Shown in pieces: positions 1-8,152 of a stretch of 64,000 bases of DNA. The first letter of the stretch is position 1. Every line of letters begins with the position of its first letter. Made by a program: the position numbers and the translations under genes. The notes below the pieces were generated by a model that worked only from the letters and a program-made list of their open reading frames with translations, searched no databases and was not told the origin of the DNA. The DNA comes from Chelativorans sp. YIM 93263. GTDB taxonomy: Bacteria; Pseudomonadota; Alphaproteobacteria; Rhizobiales; Rhizobiaceae. The stretch spans positions 1 to 64,000 of the forward strand of contig NZ_JAKCWP010000009.1 in NCBI RefSeq assembly GCF_028767125.1. The letters run 5' to 3'.

Positions 1-1
1 G

Positions 2-274
2 GACTGGACTTGCGTCCGCAAGGTAAAGGAGGGCGAAATCTCCACCGATCTGTTCGGCTTCCTGACCACAGAGCCGAACAGCGTTGTTGCACCCATTCAC
101 CCGAAGGCGATGCCTGTGGTCCTTTCCGAGCCGGATGAGATCGAGGGCTGGCTGACGGCACCATGGGAGGAGGCGAAGGCACTTCAACGCCCGCTTCCTG
201 ACGACAAGCTCATGATCGTTGATGCACCGGCCATGCCGGATGAGGAGAAGCCGGCGCAGGCCAGCTTGCTTTAG
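2..274 (+). CDS. SRAP / YedK-type SOS-response-associated peptidase, C-terminal part
   Basis: An open frame enters from the left edge and ends at TAG 272-274, giving the last 90 residues. It carries the conserved SRAP C-terminal features: a TTEPN segment, then [11 protein letters not shown], then a WL..PW..A stretch and LQRPLPDD. Family members (HMCES/YedK) crosslink to abasic sites in single-stranded DNA through an N-terminal cysteine, which would lie outside the window. Rhizobia carry chromosomal, plasmid and phage-borne copies, so the gene does not by itself say whether this side is host or element. The family call is firm; completeness of the gene cannot be judged. Confidence 0.85.
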   Translation, partial: DWTCVRKVKEGEISTDLFGFLTTEPNSVVAPIHPKAMPVVLSEPDEIEGWLTAPWEEAKALQRPLPDDKLMIVDAPAMPDEEKPAQASLL

Positions 275-315
275 CGGGCGCCGACGCTTTTCGATGGCCG
301 GCCGTAGGGGCGATT

Positions 316-579
316 ATGCGGAAAGCAGATGCCAAGCAGGAGTTGCTTCGCCTTCTCTCGGTGGATGGTCCCGTCGACCAAGCCCAATGCCGGCGGCTCA
401 TTCTACGCGCTACCAACAGATTGATGGATCTCGACAAGGCGTCTGCACTTGCCGATGAACTGGGGCTGCTCGTCGCTGAGGTTGACATGGCCGAAATACT
501 CGGTGGGGAGCGCCAGTTCCCGATCGACCGGATCATGGAGCGTCTTGACGATCTCGAGGCGCTTGATCAATCGCATTAA
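316..579 (+). CDS. Small hypothetical protein (87 aa)
   Basis: An 87-residue frame starts with ATG 41 bp after the SRAP stop, on the same strand, so the two may be cotranscribed. The protein is predicted to be mostly helical (long Leu/Ala/Asp/Glu/Arg runs) with no signal peptide, membrane segment or cysteine pair. I do not recognise a family. The start is preceded by a weak GGGG-containing ribosome site. It is retained because codon use is GC3-rich like its neighbours and the competing minus-strand reading looks unnatural. Confidence 0.55.
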   Translation: MRKADAKQELLRLLSVDGPVDQAQCRRLILRATNRLMDLDKASALADELGLLVAEVDMAEILGGERQFPIDRIMERLDDLEALDQSH

Positions 580-682
580 CAAACCCGCGTAAGCAGTGCT
601 AAAGTTTACTATATTCTACAGACCACCCATAACAATGCCGCTCCGTGGACGGGGACTTTAGGCAATGTAGTGGGGTATAATC

Positions 683-979
683 ATGTTTTCAGTAGAAATC
701 CACTTTCGGCCAGGCTCAGAGATTCCTCCCGTGGAAGAAGGAGATCTGGATACATTTATCGTCGCCGTGCAGAAGGGCGATAGCGAAGTCTTCTGCTTTG
801 CCGCCGACTATCTGAACAACTTTCCGCTTTGGGAAACCGCCAGCACCACTGGCTGGTTTGATCATCTTCCTGGTGATGATGTCGCCATCGTGCGGCCGAT
901 GTATTTGGGCAATGACCAAAGATTGGTCGGTTGGTGCTCGATCGAGGATGTAGCTCGCGAAGTCCAGACCTTACGCTAG
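683..979 (+). CDS. Small acidic hypothetical protein (98 aa)
   Basis: A 98-residue soluble acidic protein with several aromatic residues (FPLWETASTTGWFDHL) in a globular-looking sequence. It starts at the first ATG, 103 bp after the previous gene, in a somewhat AT-richer stretch. No signal peptide, membrane segment or known motif is seen. The small size and accessory location would suit an immunity, anti-restriction or antitoxin-like protein, but nothing in the sequence supports one over another. Confidence 0.6.
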   Translation: MFSVEIHFRPGSEIPPVEEGDLDTFIVAVQKGDSEVFCFAADYLNNFPLWETASTTGWFDHLPGDDVAIVRPMYLGNDQRLVGWCSIEDVAREVQTLR

Positions 980-1107
980 TTCACCAGACCACTTGACCTC
1001 GGTCGCGACCAGCCGCAGGGGCGATTCTAGATCGTCCCCGCTCGCGCAGCGCCCTTGCCGGCAATCGTCGTAATCGAGGTCATTCAGGATGCTCGCGGGG
1101 GCAACAT

Positions 1108-1380
1108 TTACCCCTTGTGCTTTCTCGACATCCTGGGTGCGCCGGTTGGGGGCGACAGACGCAGCCCTACATTCTTCCTGCCGCACTTTGAGCATCTGAG
1201 GAGCGAAGCCAAGTCCCAATGCATGCTGCCATACTCGCGGCCCAGCCGCTCGGCCAGTGCCGAAAGGTCGAGCCTGGAACTATGTTGGCACTCCAGGCTG
1301 TAGCAGTAAGCAGTAAGGCTGTAGCCACCGTCGATCACCGCGCCGAGCGTGTTGATCACAAGAGGATCGACCGGGGGCAT
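1108..1380 (-). CDS. Small zinc-ribbon-like protein (90 aa), second of a pair
   Basis: A 90-residue protein with two cysteine-containing knuckles, an early CYSLEC and a later RCSKCG, separated by a helical stretch (LDLSALAERLGREYG). This spacing suggests a treble-clef or zinc-ribbon fold, and its role is unknown. It begins 3 bp after the stop of the upstream gene (1384-1695), so the two form a tight minus-strand operon. The neighbour repeats the same cysteine arrangement and central helix, so they look like diverged duplicates. Confidence 0.65.
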   Translation of the reverse strand: MPPVDPLVINTLGAVIDGGYSLTAYCYSLECQHSSRLDLSALAERLGREYGSMHWDLASLLRCSKCGRKNVGLRLSPPTGAPRMSRKHKG

Positions 1381-1383
1381 CGG

Positions 1384-1695
1384 TCAGGCCGATTCATCAC
1401 GCCAGATCGGGCGCCGGTATGTTTTCACTTCGACCAGCCGCCTTACGCGGATGTTGGCGCGCTCCGCGGCCGTAGGATAATCCAAGCTGACTTGAAGGAA
1501 CTTGCGGGATCCGCAATCTTCGCATTTCCGTATGCGCTTGTGCAGCAAGAGGACCGGGCAATCGCCAAACACCTTAATGAGATCGTCCGGAACATAATAA
1601 CGGGTACGACAGCATCTGACGCGCACCAGGAAGTCACGCCGATCGCTCAACATCACTCGCAACGCTTCTCGGCTCGGTCTGTATCCTTGCGGCAT
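1384..1695 (-). CDS. Small zinc-ribbon-like protein (103 aa), first of a pair
   Basis: A 103-residue basic protein with a cysteine pair in VRCCRTR, a central (DDLIKVFGDCPVLLL) segment and a RKCEDCGSRK knuckle, so metal binding is likely. After the second knuckle comes a basic tail rich in Arg and Tyr. It leads the two-gene minus-strand unit with 1108-1380. The 203 bp upstream is shared with the divergent HNH gene at 1899 and should hold both promoters. Proteins of this kind are usually annotated hypothetical in rhizobial genomes. Confidence 0.65.
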   Translation of the reverse strand: MPQGYRPSREALRVMLSDRRDFLVRVRCCRTRYYVPDDLIKVFGDCPVLLLHKRIRKCEDCGSRKFLQVSLDYPTAAERANIRVRRLVEVKTYRRPIWRDESA

Positions 1696-1898
1696 GAGAA
1701 CGAATTAGGAACAAATGCCTGCGATGGCAAGGGGAACGCTCGACTGAATGAACTGGAGGATGACTATATTGAAGAATCCCTTCAACGGAATGCGAAACGA
1801 ACTCGTTGCAGTTCGATGATTTTGCTATCAACAAACGAGTTGAACAAATGCTCGATTAGCGCGATCGCAACGTCGTAGCGAACTCGTCGGAGACTGAC

Positions 1899-2999
1899 AT
1901 GGTGGATGTCGCACGATTGCTGCGGTACGGGGTAAGCTCGTCTCTCGCTGACGAGGCCCAGTCGCGAGGCATTGGCGTGACCCAGATTCGGGCGCTTTCG
2001 AGAAAGGTGCTTGTCGACCGCTATGGGTTTGATGCGGCGACCGCCGCTGAGCTCAAAAAATGTGTCCAGCGCCAACCGATCCACGGCGAGGTTCTCAACC
2101 TCCTCCTTGACCGTAGCAATCACGTTTGCTGCGTTTGCAAGGGGACGAAAGGGGCCGGCGTCATCGCGCACCACATCAAGGAATATGAGCGGTCAAAGGA
2201 CAACAGCTACGACAATTTAGCGGTATTATGCCCGAGCGACCACGACCGCGCGCATAGCAAGGGACTAACTTTGGGACTGTCACCGCAGCAAATCTTTAAG
2301 GCGAAGGGCGACTGGGAGCGCACTGTCGAACAGGAGAATGCTCGTCGCGCCGCTCAGGCCGTGGACGTAGACGATGACGGTATCGACTACATCAATATCA
2401 AACGTATCGAAGACATGTGCCTGAACCGGTACGGCGCTATCCCGACGACGACCATGGGAACTCAGTTGGTGCGAAGCGGCATCTTGAGCTCGAATTTTAC
2501 CTTCGATGAGAGGTATGTGCGCGAGAACCTCTCTGACGGCTACTTGTTTGGCTATATCAACAGCTCTGAAACCGAGCACTACCGCCAGCTGCTAACTCGT
2601 CTTTCTGAAAGCGTGAGCTTCGAGGACTTGGATTCGGCCGCGCGCTCCGGCATTAGACGACTGCAGTCGCTTGAGGGGAAATACACCTTCTTCATCGGAG
2701 CCGTAACGAGCAGGCACCCTGGCGAACCAACCACGCACTCGGCTCCGCTAACTTGGCGGCACAAGACTTCGAAGGCTGAAATCTGCTGGGACGGCGACGC
2801 GAAGTATCTCATGTCGCTATCAGCGCTCGGGCGGCAGGGTCGGACCAATCGCTATCTTATCTATGGTCTCGTCAGAACGGTGCTCAAAACCGGTCCTGGC
2901 AAGGTTGAGGTGACATGCAGTCCGCTCCTGGTCGCGCAGCCAAAATCCTACATCGATCGAACTCCGGCTATAGCTTGGCAACGCCACTTGGATGGTTAG
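1899..2999 (+). CDS. HNH-endonuclease-motif protein with unknown C-terminal half
   Basis: A 366-residue protein. Residues 74-120 hold an HNH nuclease core: CxxC at 77-80, the His pair IAHHI at 91-92, Asn in YDNLAVLC at 107, then CPSDHDRAH. Such cores cut or nick DNA with a divalent metal. Residues 1-60 look like a DNA-binding helical region. Residues 150-366 match no family I know and may recognise a substrate or regulate cutting. GGAG seven bases before the ATG supports the start. The gene is convergent with the SIR2-STAND gene, with 44 bp between their ends. No methyltransferase is adjacent, so a classical restriction role is not indicated. Confidence 0.8.
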   Translation: MVDVARLLRYGVSSSLADEAQSRGIGVTQIRALSRKVLVDRYGFDAATAAELKKCVQRQPIHGEVLNLLLDRSNHVCCVCKGTKGAGVIAHHIKEYERSKDNSYDNLAVLCPSDHDRAHSKGLTLGLSPQQIFKAKGDWERTVEQENARRAAQAVDVDDDGIDYINIKRIEDMCLNRYGAIPTTTMGTQLVRSGILSSNFTFDERYVRENLSDGYLFGYINSSETEHYRQLLTRLSESVSFEDLDSAARSGIRRLQSLEGKYTFFIGAVTSRHPGEPTTHSAPLTWRHKTSKAEICWDGDAKYLMSLSALGRQGRTNRYLIYGLVRTVLKTGPGKVEVTCSPLLVAQPKSYIDRTPAIAWQRHLDG

Positions 3000-3043
3000 G
3001 GCGCCGCGTACGCGTCAGTGAGCCAGGGGAGTAGCGCCTTTGG

Positions 3044-6000
3044 TCAGACAATTGTCACCGACACGGCCACAGGTCCTTTGCGGTTGAATCGGACCTGAAA
3101 GCGGACGTTTGTCCCGATTGAAAGATCCTCGAACTCTCCAAGAGAGATTGACGATTTGTGGGAGAAAATCTCCTTCGGATACGCGCCGATCCGGATGAAG
3201 AACATGTGCCCGGAAATGGATTGGACATACCCGGTCTGCTCTGCAATGCGCCTCGTAAAGTGATTTTCGCGATTGGCAACTTGCCGAAACGTTGGTGGGG
3301 CCTTGGCGTCGATCTCTTCGAATAAGGCCGCAGCTTTGGGCATTTCGCCGCGGACAAAGAGAAACTGGGCGAGGTCGAAGCGCGCCTCATAATTTGCGTC
3401 GCCGGTTGAATAGGCGCGCCGCAGATGGTCTTCAATGAGGTTATCGTCGCCAGTATGTTCCGCCAGGTGATGACGGGCGATCTCAGAATGGACAGCTTTG
3501 TCATCTGGGCTACGGGCTAGGGCCTCGCTCAGCACTTTGAGCGCATCGCCGGATCGATCTCGCGAGCGGTAGATGCGCGCAACCCGTATAGCCGCGCCTG
3601 AGCCTTTCGGGTTGAGACGGAGCGCCTTCTCAAGCGCGCGCAACGCTCGTTCCTCTTGGTCGATCTCTTTGCGAAAACGGGCCTCGATCTGGATGATGTC
3701 GGGATCATCGGGAAATTGCTGGAGCGCCAGCCTGATGCGGTTCTCTGTCTCCCGAGTTTTCTCCGCAAAGAACATTACCTCGTGCTCTGGAGCGTCGTCG
3801 CTCAGTTCGCGGTTAAGTTCGACGATCTCATCAACGAGCATCTTGCATCGACTAGAGACCGCGAAACGACTGCTGTTCGACAGCAAATTAAGGCGTTCAC
3901 GTGCTCTTCGTCGCAATTGGTCTTTTAGAAGCGGCGCGTCGACCTTGGTCGCACGGATTCGGTCGATTTCGGCCTGCGTATGGATGACGGCAGTATTTTT
4001 CTCGTCGATGGCATGAGCTTCGTTAGCCCGCCGTTCTGCCTCATCAAGCGAACCACGAGGATGGTGGAGCTCAAAGAGTGCCCACTGCTGGTAGAGGAAC
4101 GCTTGGTTTGGAGCGACGGCGATCGCTGCTTCATAAATGCGCCGTCCCGGCGGGGGCTCAGCAAAGGTGTCGGCAAGCGCGCGTCCCTTGGTGATCTGTT
4201 CGAGCGCCCTTGAATCCGAGGAGTAACCGAAGTCCAGTCCCGCAATCAGACGGGCGAACTGGTCGGCTTTCTCATCGTCACTGGGGCACGCCTGTCTAAA
4301 GACCAGTTGTGCCACACGTGCATGACGAGTGCGATAACTGTAGTCGCGCGAGTACTTGTCTACCTCTGCGCGAACGATGTTCTGCAGCGGGGCAAAGAAC
4401 TTCTCCTGATAATCCGAGAAGGTAATCCCGGAGATGCGTGAGATGGTGCCCGCGCGCGCGCTGACCGAGTACTGGTGCATAGTCGCGATATCGAGGTAAA
4501 GCTGCCTTGCTTGCTCGGGGCTAATGCGTTGGTGCTCAAGACGGAGGACGTCTTCAAAGGGCCTGCCTTGAGTTAGCTGATGCATGGCGACTAGCAACTG
4601 GCGTTCCGCGACGCTCTCAAATTGCCGGATGCGTTCGTCCCGTGTTTCATTGGCAAGGAGGCCTAGGCAGTTGTGCTTCTCGAGAAGGTCGAGTAGGCCG
4701 CTGATCTCCTTTCGGGACAGGTAGCGCACCTTGAGCTCAGGACCTGGAAATTCGCTCTCAAGTGGACCGCAATAGGTGTTCCAGTCCGAGTCTCTCTCGG
4801 CCCCTACCACCACAAGCGGCAGTTTCGCGGCGCGTGCGTGTCGAAGCAGGGCGAGCAAGCCGTCCAGGTGAAGGGCGACGTCGTCGACGAACAAGTAGAT
4901 CGTCTTGCCAGTTAGCTCATGCAATTCGGAGAGCACATCTGGCCGAAACGCGCCATCCGGGTTGAACCAGACGACCAACATATTCGATGCTGTGGCCGCC
5001 TCCCAGGCAGATCGTTTGAGGGCAATGGTCTTGCCGGCGCCGGCAGGGCCTTTGACCGCTATCAGCACGGGGCCGTCAGGAGCGTCGTTTTCGAGGACGG
5101 CCTTGAAAAGGATATCCTCTTCCACCTGTCGGCGCACGTCGAGCCGATTGGTGATGGCGCCCCACCCGGTGTCGTATCCTGAATAGAACTGCTCCGGCGT
5201 TTGGGGCTCGAACGGCATCTCTGCATGGATAAATGTCAGATCGTCGCGCAGCGACCGGTTCGTAGTATCGGATTCGAGGCCGTGCGTTCTGAATAGTCGC
5301 CGGATCGGGAATTCTGCCACATCCGTGGAGTGCGAGAGGCGCCGGAAAAGCGGAGGTATGGCCTCATCGAGAGCCGCCATGAAGTCCCCGAAATAGGCTT
5401 TGATCAGCTCGACGTTCTTCGTCGCCCAGAATGCTATATCCTCCACCTCCGCGTTCGGCGTCACCATGTACCATCGGGGTCTTCGACCGGCACCCAGATT
5501 GTAAATGAGATCCCGGATGTGGGCGTCATCCAGTCGATAACCAACAAAGATAAAGGTGTGTTCGAACGCCATATCCTGGAGGCGCAGAAACAGCCGTGAG
5601 CGATTTTTTGAGTAGGTCGAGTAGACCTCTCTGGAGAGTACGGGCGGTATATCGGCGTCGTGGATGTGATTCAGGCAGCCGTGCAGCTTGAGGTAAGGGA
5701 CCGGGTTTGAAAACTCTCGAAGTCTTTCGTCGATGGGCTCGTCATCTTTTACCAGAGGCACGATCTGCTGAATTCTTGTCGTGACCTCTTTGTAGGTGTC
5801 TTCGACGATCGTGTCGTAGTTCGTGGTCGCGATAGCTCTCCAGCTGAAGGTTGGAATGAGGCGATGGGTCGCTTGGGGGGCGAAACCCGTGAAGGCCTTG
5901 CGCACTTCCTCGTAGACCTGAGGAGCAGAGCCGCTGGTGGCGATGGCCATTTCGGCCACCGCCATCACGTCGCGATTTGGTATGGGCTTCTTAAAGAAGC

Positions 6001-6202
6001 GGTCCGCAAGAATATCGCGGAGCTGATCGGCATCAGGGGGTTTGCTGCCGTCGGCGTTTCGAGCTTCCTTTGAGGCACCGGCCCCGAGAAAAAGAACGCA
6101 TCTCTGCGCCTTCACAGCTTCGATCAACGGACTCGTTAAGGTAATCTTCAGTTCCTTGGCTGCCACATAGCCCCCCTTCGCCAGCCAAGATGCGACCGGC
6201 AT
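3044..6202 (-). CDS. SIR2-like / STAND NTPase / TPR protein with C-terminal cold-shock-like domain (putative anti-phage effector)
   Basis: A 1052-residue multidomain protein. Residues 30-270 form a SIR2_2-type NAD-consuming domain: LFLGAGAS (38-44), TTNYD (126-130), LKLHG with His174, and FIFVGYRLDD (218-226). Residues 345-520 form a P-loop NTPase with Walker A GPAGAGKT (385-392) and a Walker B-like YLFVDD (436-441), followed by helical repeats. TPR-like repeats fill roughly 680-980. The last 60 residues align with CspA-type cold-shock proteins (TGYV, FFIR, IFSHKSSI, FEDL..G..V, RKGPVA). SIR2-STAND proteins of this type (Avs/DSR-like) deplete NAD+ when they sense phage, and I infer the same here. 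The ATG at 6202 has no ribosome site; a GTG at 6166 preceded by GGGGGG is the likelier start. Confidence 0.85.
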   Translation of the reverse strand: MPVASWLAKGGYVAAKELKITLTSPLIEAVKAQRCVLFLGAGASKEARNADGSKPPDADQLRDILADRFFKKPIPNRDVMAVAEMAIATSGSAPQVYEEVRKAFTGFAPQATHRLIPTFSWRAIATTNYDTIVEDTYKEVTTRIQQIVPLVKDDEPIDERLREFSNPVPYLKLHGCLNHIHDADIPPVLSREVYSTYSKNRSRLFLRLQDMAFEHTFIFVGYRLDDAHIRDLIYNLGAGRRPRWYMVTPNAEVEDIAFWATKNVELIKAYFGDFMAALDEAIPPLFRRLSHSTDVAEFPIRRLFRTHGLESDTTNRSLRDDLTFIHAEMPFEPQTPEQFYSGYDTGWGAITNRLDVRRQVEEDILFKAVLENDAPDGPVLIAVKGPAGAGKTIALKRSAWEAATASNMLVVWFNPDGAFRPDVLSELHELTGKTIYLFVDDVALHLDGLLALLRHARAAKLPLVVVGAERDSDWNTYCGPLESEFPGPELKVRYLSRKEISGLLDLLEKHNCLGLLANETRDERIRQFESVAERQLLVAMHQLTQGRPFEDVLRLEHQRISPEQARQLYLDIATMHQYSVSARAGTISRISGITFSDYQEKFFAPLQNIVRAEVDKYSRDYSYRTRHARVAQLVFRQACPSDDEKADQFARLIAGLDFGYSSDSRALEQITKGRALADTFAEPPPGRRIYEAAIAVAPNQAFLYQQWALFELHHPRGSLDEAERRANEAHAIDEKNTAVIHTQAEIDRIRATKVDAPLLKDQLRRRARERLNLLSNSSRFAVSSRCKMLVDEIVELNRELSDDAPEHEVMFFAEKTRETENRIRLALQQFPDDPDIIQIEARFRKEIDQEERALRALEKALRLNPKGSGAAIRVARIYRSRDRSGDALKVLSEALARSPDDKAVHSEIARHHLAEHTGDDNLIEDHLRRAYSTGDANYEARFDLAQFLFVRGEMPKAAALFEEIDAKAPPTFRQVANRENHFTRRIAEQTGYVQSISGHMFFIRIGAYPKEIFSHKSSISLGEFEDLSIGTNVRFQVRFNRKGPVAVSVTIV

Positions 6203-6469
6203 TGTGGTTCGCGGCGGTGCCGTGCGAACGACAAGTTGCCGTTATCGTATAGACTTCGACTGTGTTGCTCAACTCGGAACTATGGTCTTGGCACGCCGCC
6301 GATTTGATTGGTTGACCAGCTGCTGGATGCTGCCATCCGCTGGGCGCATGCTGGCGAGCCGGCGGACCTGTCACTCAATACAGAAGCGTCATTTGATCTG
6401 GAAAGGGGCACCGTCTTGGGGAGGAGAAATCGGCAAACCATAGCCGAGTGTATTTGTTCCCGGCCTTAT

Positions 6470-6820
6470 TCAGGGTGGCCTGCTTGATCGATCGATGAAG
6501 TTGTCGAGGCGGTCACGGATACCGCGCATGTCCTGGCCGATGTCGCCTATGGCCTTCATGATCTGGTCCGTTGATTCCCGGTGGCCGGCTTTGGAAACAT
6601 AGTTTTCTGCCACGTGGCGCTGATATTGCGCCAGTTCCTCGCGCGCCGTGCTGGCAAGTGCTGCGGCTGCATCAGCCTTCATTTTGGCGTCATCGGTCTT
6701 TCGATAGGCTGATACTTTCGCCTCGTTCACCTTGCTCTCGATACGCCACCAGATAGCGAATGCGGCGATAACAACAGCCATGATCGCACCGACAATGAAA
6801 GAGATTTCCTGCCAAGTCAC
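6470..6820 (-). CDS. Phage membrane/coiled-coil protein, lysis-cassette member (spanin- or holin-like)
   Basis: From a GTG at 6820 with GGAAGG five bases upstream, the 116-residue protein begins with a single hydrophobic helix (EISFIVGAIMAVVIAAFAI) and continues as a charged, helical, coiled-coil-like segment. That layout resembles an inner-membrane spanin (Rz type) or a phage membrane accessory protein. It is the last gene of the leftward late operon, after endolysin and holin-like genes, which supports a lysis role. A longer frame to 6952 would include an unnatural Arg/Thr/Pro-rich leader overlapping the holin gene, so the GTG is preferred. Confidence 0.65.
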   Translation of the reverse strand: MTWQEISFIVGAIMAVVIAAFAIWWRIESKVNEAKVSAYRKTDDAKMKADAAAALASTAREELAQYQRHVAENYVSKAGHRESTDQIMKAIGDIGQDMRGIRDRLDNFIDRSSRPP

Positions 6821-6869
6821 ATTGCCTTCCAATATTCCCGCTCCTGCTCCAGTGCGTGGGACGATAGCC

Positions 6870-7097
6870 CTAGTAAAGCCCGGCTTCCTTGTTGGCCTTG
6901 AAGTAGACAGCAGCCCAGTTGATGAGGCCCTGTAGAGCTCCGACAACGACATACCCGAGGATGGTCATCTGAAGATCGGCGCCGGCAACGCTCTCCGCGC
7001 CGGCAACAGCGCCAGGAGCACCCAGCGCACCGACAATGGCGGCAATGCCCGCCTTGGCGGCGCGGCCCGTGAAATAGCTTGCGATTGTTGAAAGCAT
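6870..7097 (-). CDS. Holin-like small membrane protein (75 aa)
   Basis: A 75-residue protein rich in Gly/Ala with two hydrophobic stretches (about 14-35 and 45-66) and a charged tail (KANKEAGLY). Small hydrophobic proteins between an endolysin and a spanin-like gene are typically holins, which permeabilise the inner membrane to trigger lysis. It starts 14 bp after the endolysin stop and is cotranscribed with it. No family signature is clear, so the role rests on size, topology and position. Confidence 0.65.
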   Translation of the reverse strand: MLSTIASYFTGRAAKAGIAAIVGALGAPGAVAGAESVAGADLQMTILGYVVVGALQGLINWAAVYFKANKEAGLY

Positions 7098-7111
7098 GGT
7101 CGGTTCCTTTC

Positions 7112-7807
7112 CTATAGTCCGAGGTATGAGGCTGCACCCACGATGGCCGCGATGGTGAGGAAGATGACGAGAGGCGCGATGCTTCGGCCCTGCTTGGCCG
7201 TGTGCTCGCGTTCTGGCTCTGCGGGAGGCTGCGGGATGGAAGGTGCTGGTGGCTCCGGATGGTCCGATATGGCCGAAACACGATCAAGCAGGCTCTCTAT
7301 GGCGCGAGGCTCAACCAGTGCTTTGTTCAATCCGTCGCCGGCGTAATAGCTCTGACCGCGCGCGACATAGCGCTTCTGCCCTTGCGTGCCCTGGAGGACG
7401 GGAAAGCTCGCCCATTCGCACGCCAGCTGCTTGGCAAACTCCGTCTTGGTCATCCGGCCGGACATGAACTTGTCGTATCCACGACGCTTGAGCAGGTGCC
7501 AGGCAAGCCGGTCCTGCAGGTCGGGATCGAACCTCTGCGATCCGCGCAAACCGAGCTCGGCAACCAGGCCGCGAAGCGTCTTGCGGATGAACTGATACCC
7601 GCCGGCTGCACTGGAGCCGTGATGATGCGACCAGGTGCTTTGCGCCGCGACCACCTCGTCGAGCGTCATCGACGTGATCGGCTTGGCGAGCTTCCCCTGC
7701 TTGTGGCCATAGATTACGTCATAGGATGCGCGGTCGCTCCGGCCCGTCTCCGTTTTGCGCACGAAGTCGAGCAGGATCGCCGCGCCTTTCGGCACGGTCC
7801 TGTCCAT
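7112..7807 (-). CDS. Endolysin, lambda R-like lytic transglycosylase (GH104 type) with C-terminal membrane anchor
   Basis: The 231-residue protein shares the lambda R pattern: the catalytic Glu region RKTETG (Glu20), YDVIYG (29-34), the SAAGGYQFI segment (66-74), the helix LQDRLAWHLLKRRGYD, and a WASFPV motif. It would cleave peptidoglycan glycan strands in the periplasm. Unlike lambda R, it continues through a Pro/Glu-rich linker to a hydrophobic C-terminal helix (about 210-229), so it may be membrane-tethered until holin action. No N-terminal signal peptide is seen. It heads the lysis cassette, before the holin-like gene. Confidence 0.85.
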   Translation of the reverse strand: MDRTVPKGAAILLDFVRKTETGRSDRASYDVIYGHKQGKLAKPITSMTLDEVVAAQSTWSHHHGSSAAGGYQFIRKTLRGLVAELGLRGSQRFDPDLQDRLAWHLLKRRGYDKFMSGRMTKTEFAKQLACEWASFPVLQGTQGQKRYVARGQSYYAGDGLNKALVEPRAIESLLDRVSAISDHPEPPAPSIPQPPAEPEREHTAKQGRSIAPLVIFLTIAAIVGAASYLGL

Positions 7808-7969
7808 TGCGATGTCCTTTGATTTCAGATTAGGTTAGGGGACTGCTTCGCTGGTAGCTAAGCAGTAGAACCGGTAGGCACCCCATTGCAAAGCCATTGC
7901 AGCCTGCCGGTTCTCATGCGCCGAAATCGACGCACATAGCGCTTCCTTTCTCTCGAAGGAGGATGTGGC

Positions 7970-8152
7970 GTGAAGGACGAGAAGATCGAACGCGTAGCAA
8001 GGGCGCTGTATGAAGCCAAACCGGGGCACGTCTGGACGGAAGCAGATGAAGCGACCAGGCAATACTGGCGCACAGTCGTTCGGATGGCCGGGCTAGACGA
8101 AGCACCTGAGGCGCTGTTAGCTCCGAAACATCCGGGTGCGACGTTCCACTGA
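7970..8152 (+). CDS. Small plus-strand phage protein (60 aa)
   Basis: GTG at 7970 is preceded by a strong AAGGAGG (7956-7962) with seven-base spacing. The 60-residue product begins MKDEKIERVARALYEA and contains a WTEADEATRQYWRTVVRMAGL helix, a pattern seen in small phage proteins of unknown function. It lies on the opposite strand to the lysis and tail genes, with about 160 bp free before it and 175 bp after, and so is probably expressed independently as cargo (a moron). I see no known domain. Confidence 0.7.
   Translation: MKDEKIERVARALYEAKPGHVWTEADEATRQYWRTVVRMAGLDEAPEALLAPKHPGATFH

Noticed and set aside
1219-1878. A 219-residue plus-strand frame
   Set aside because: It overlaps the pair of zinc-ribbon genes in antisense, and its His/Arg-rich sequence has no domain.
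5275-5284. CGAGGCCGTG, ten bases shared with the tRNA-Cys 5' end
   Set aside because: It lies inside the SIR2-STAND coding sequence and matches the wrong end of the tRNA for a left attachment site. A ten-base match is expected by chance in this GC-rich DNA.
6203-6469. Short frames between the SIR2-STAND gene and the lysis genes
   Set aside because: They are short, low-quality and without ribosome sites. I see no gene or attachment repeat in this interval.
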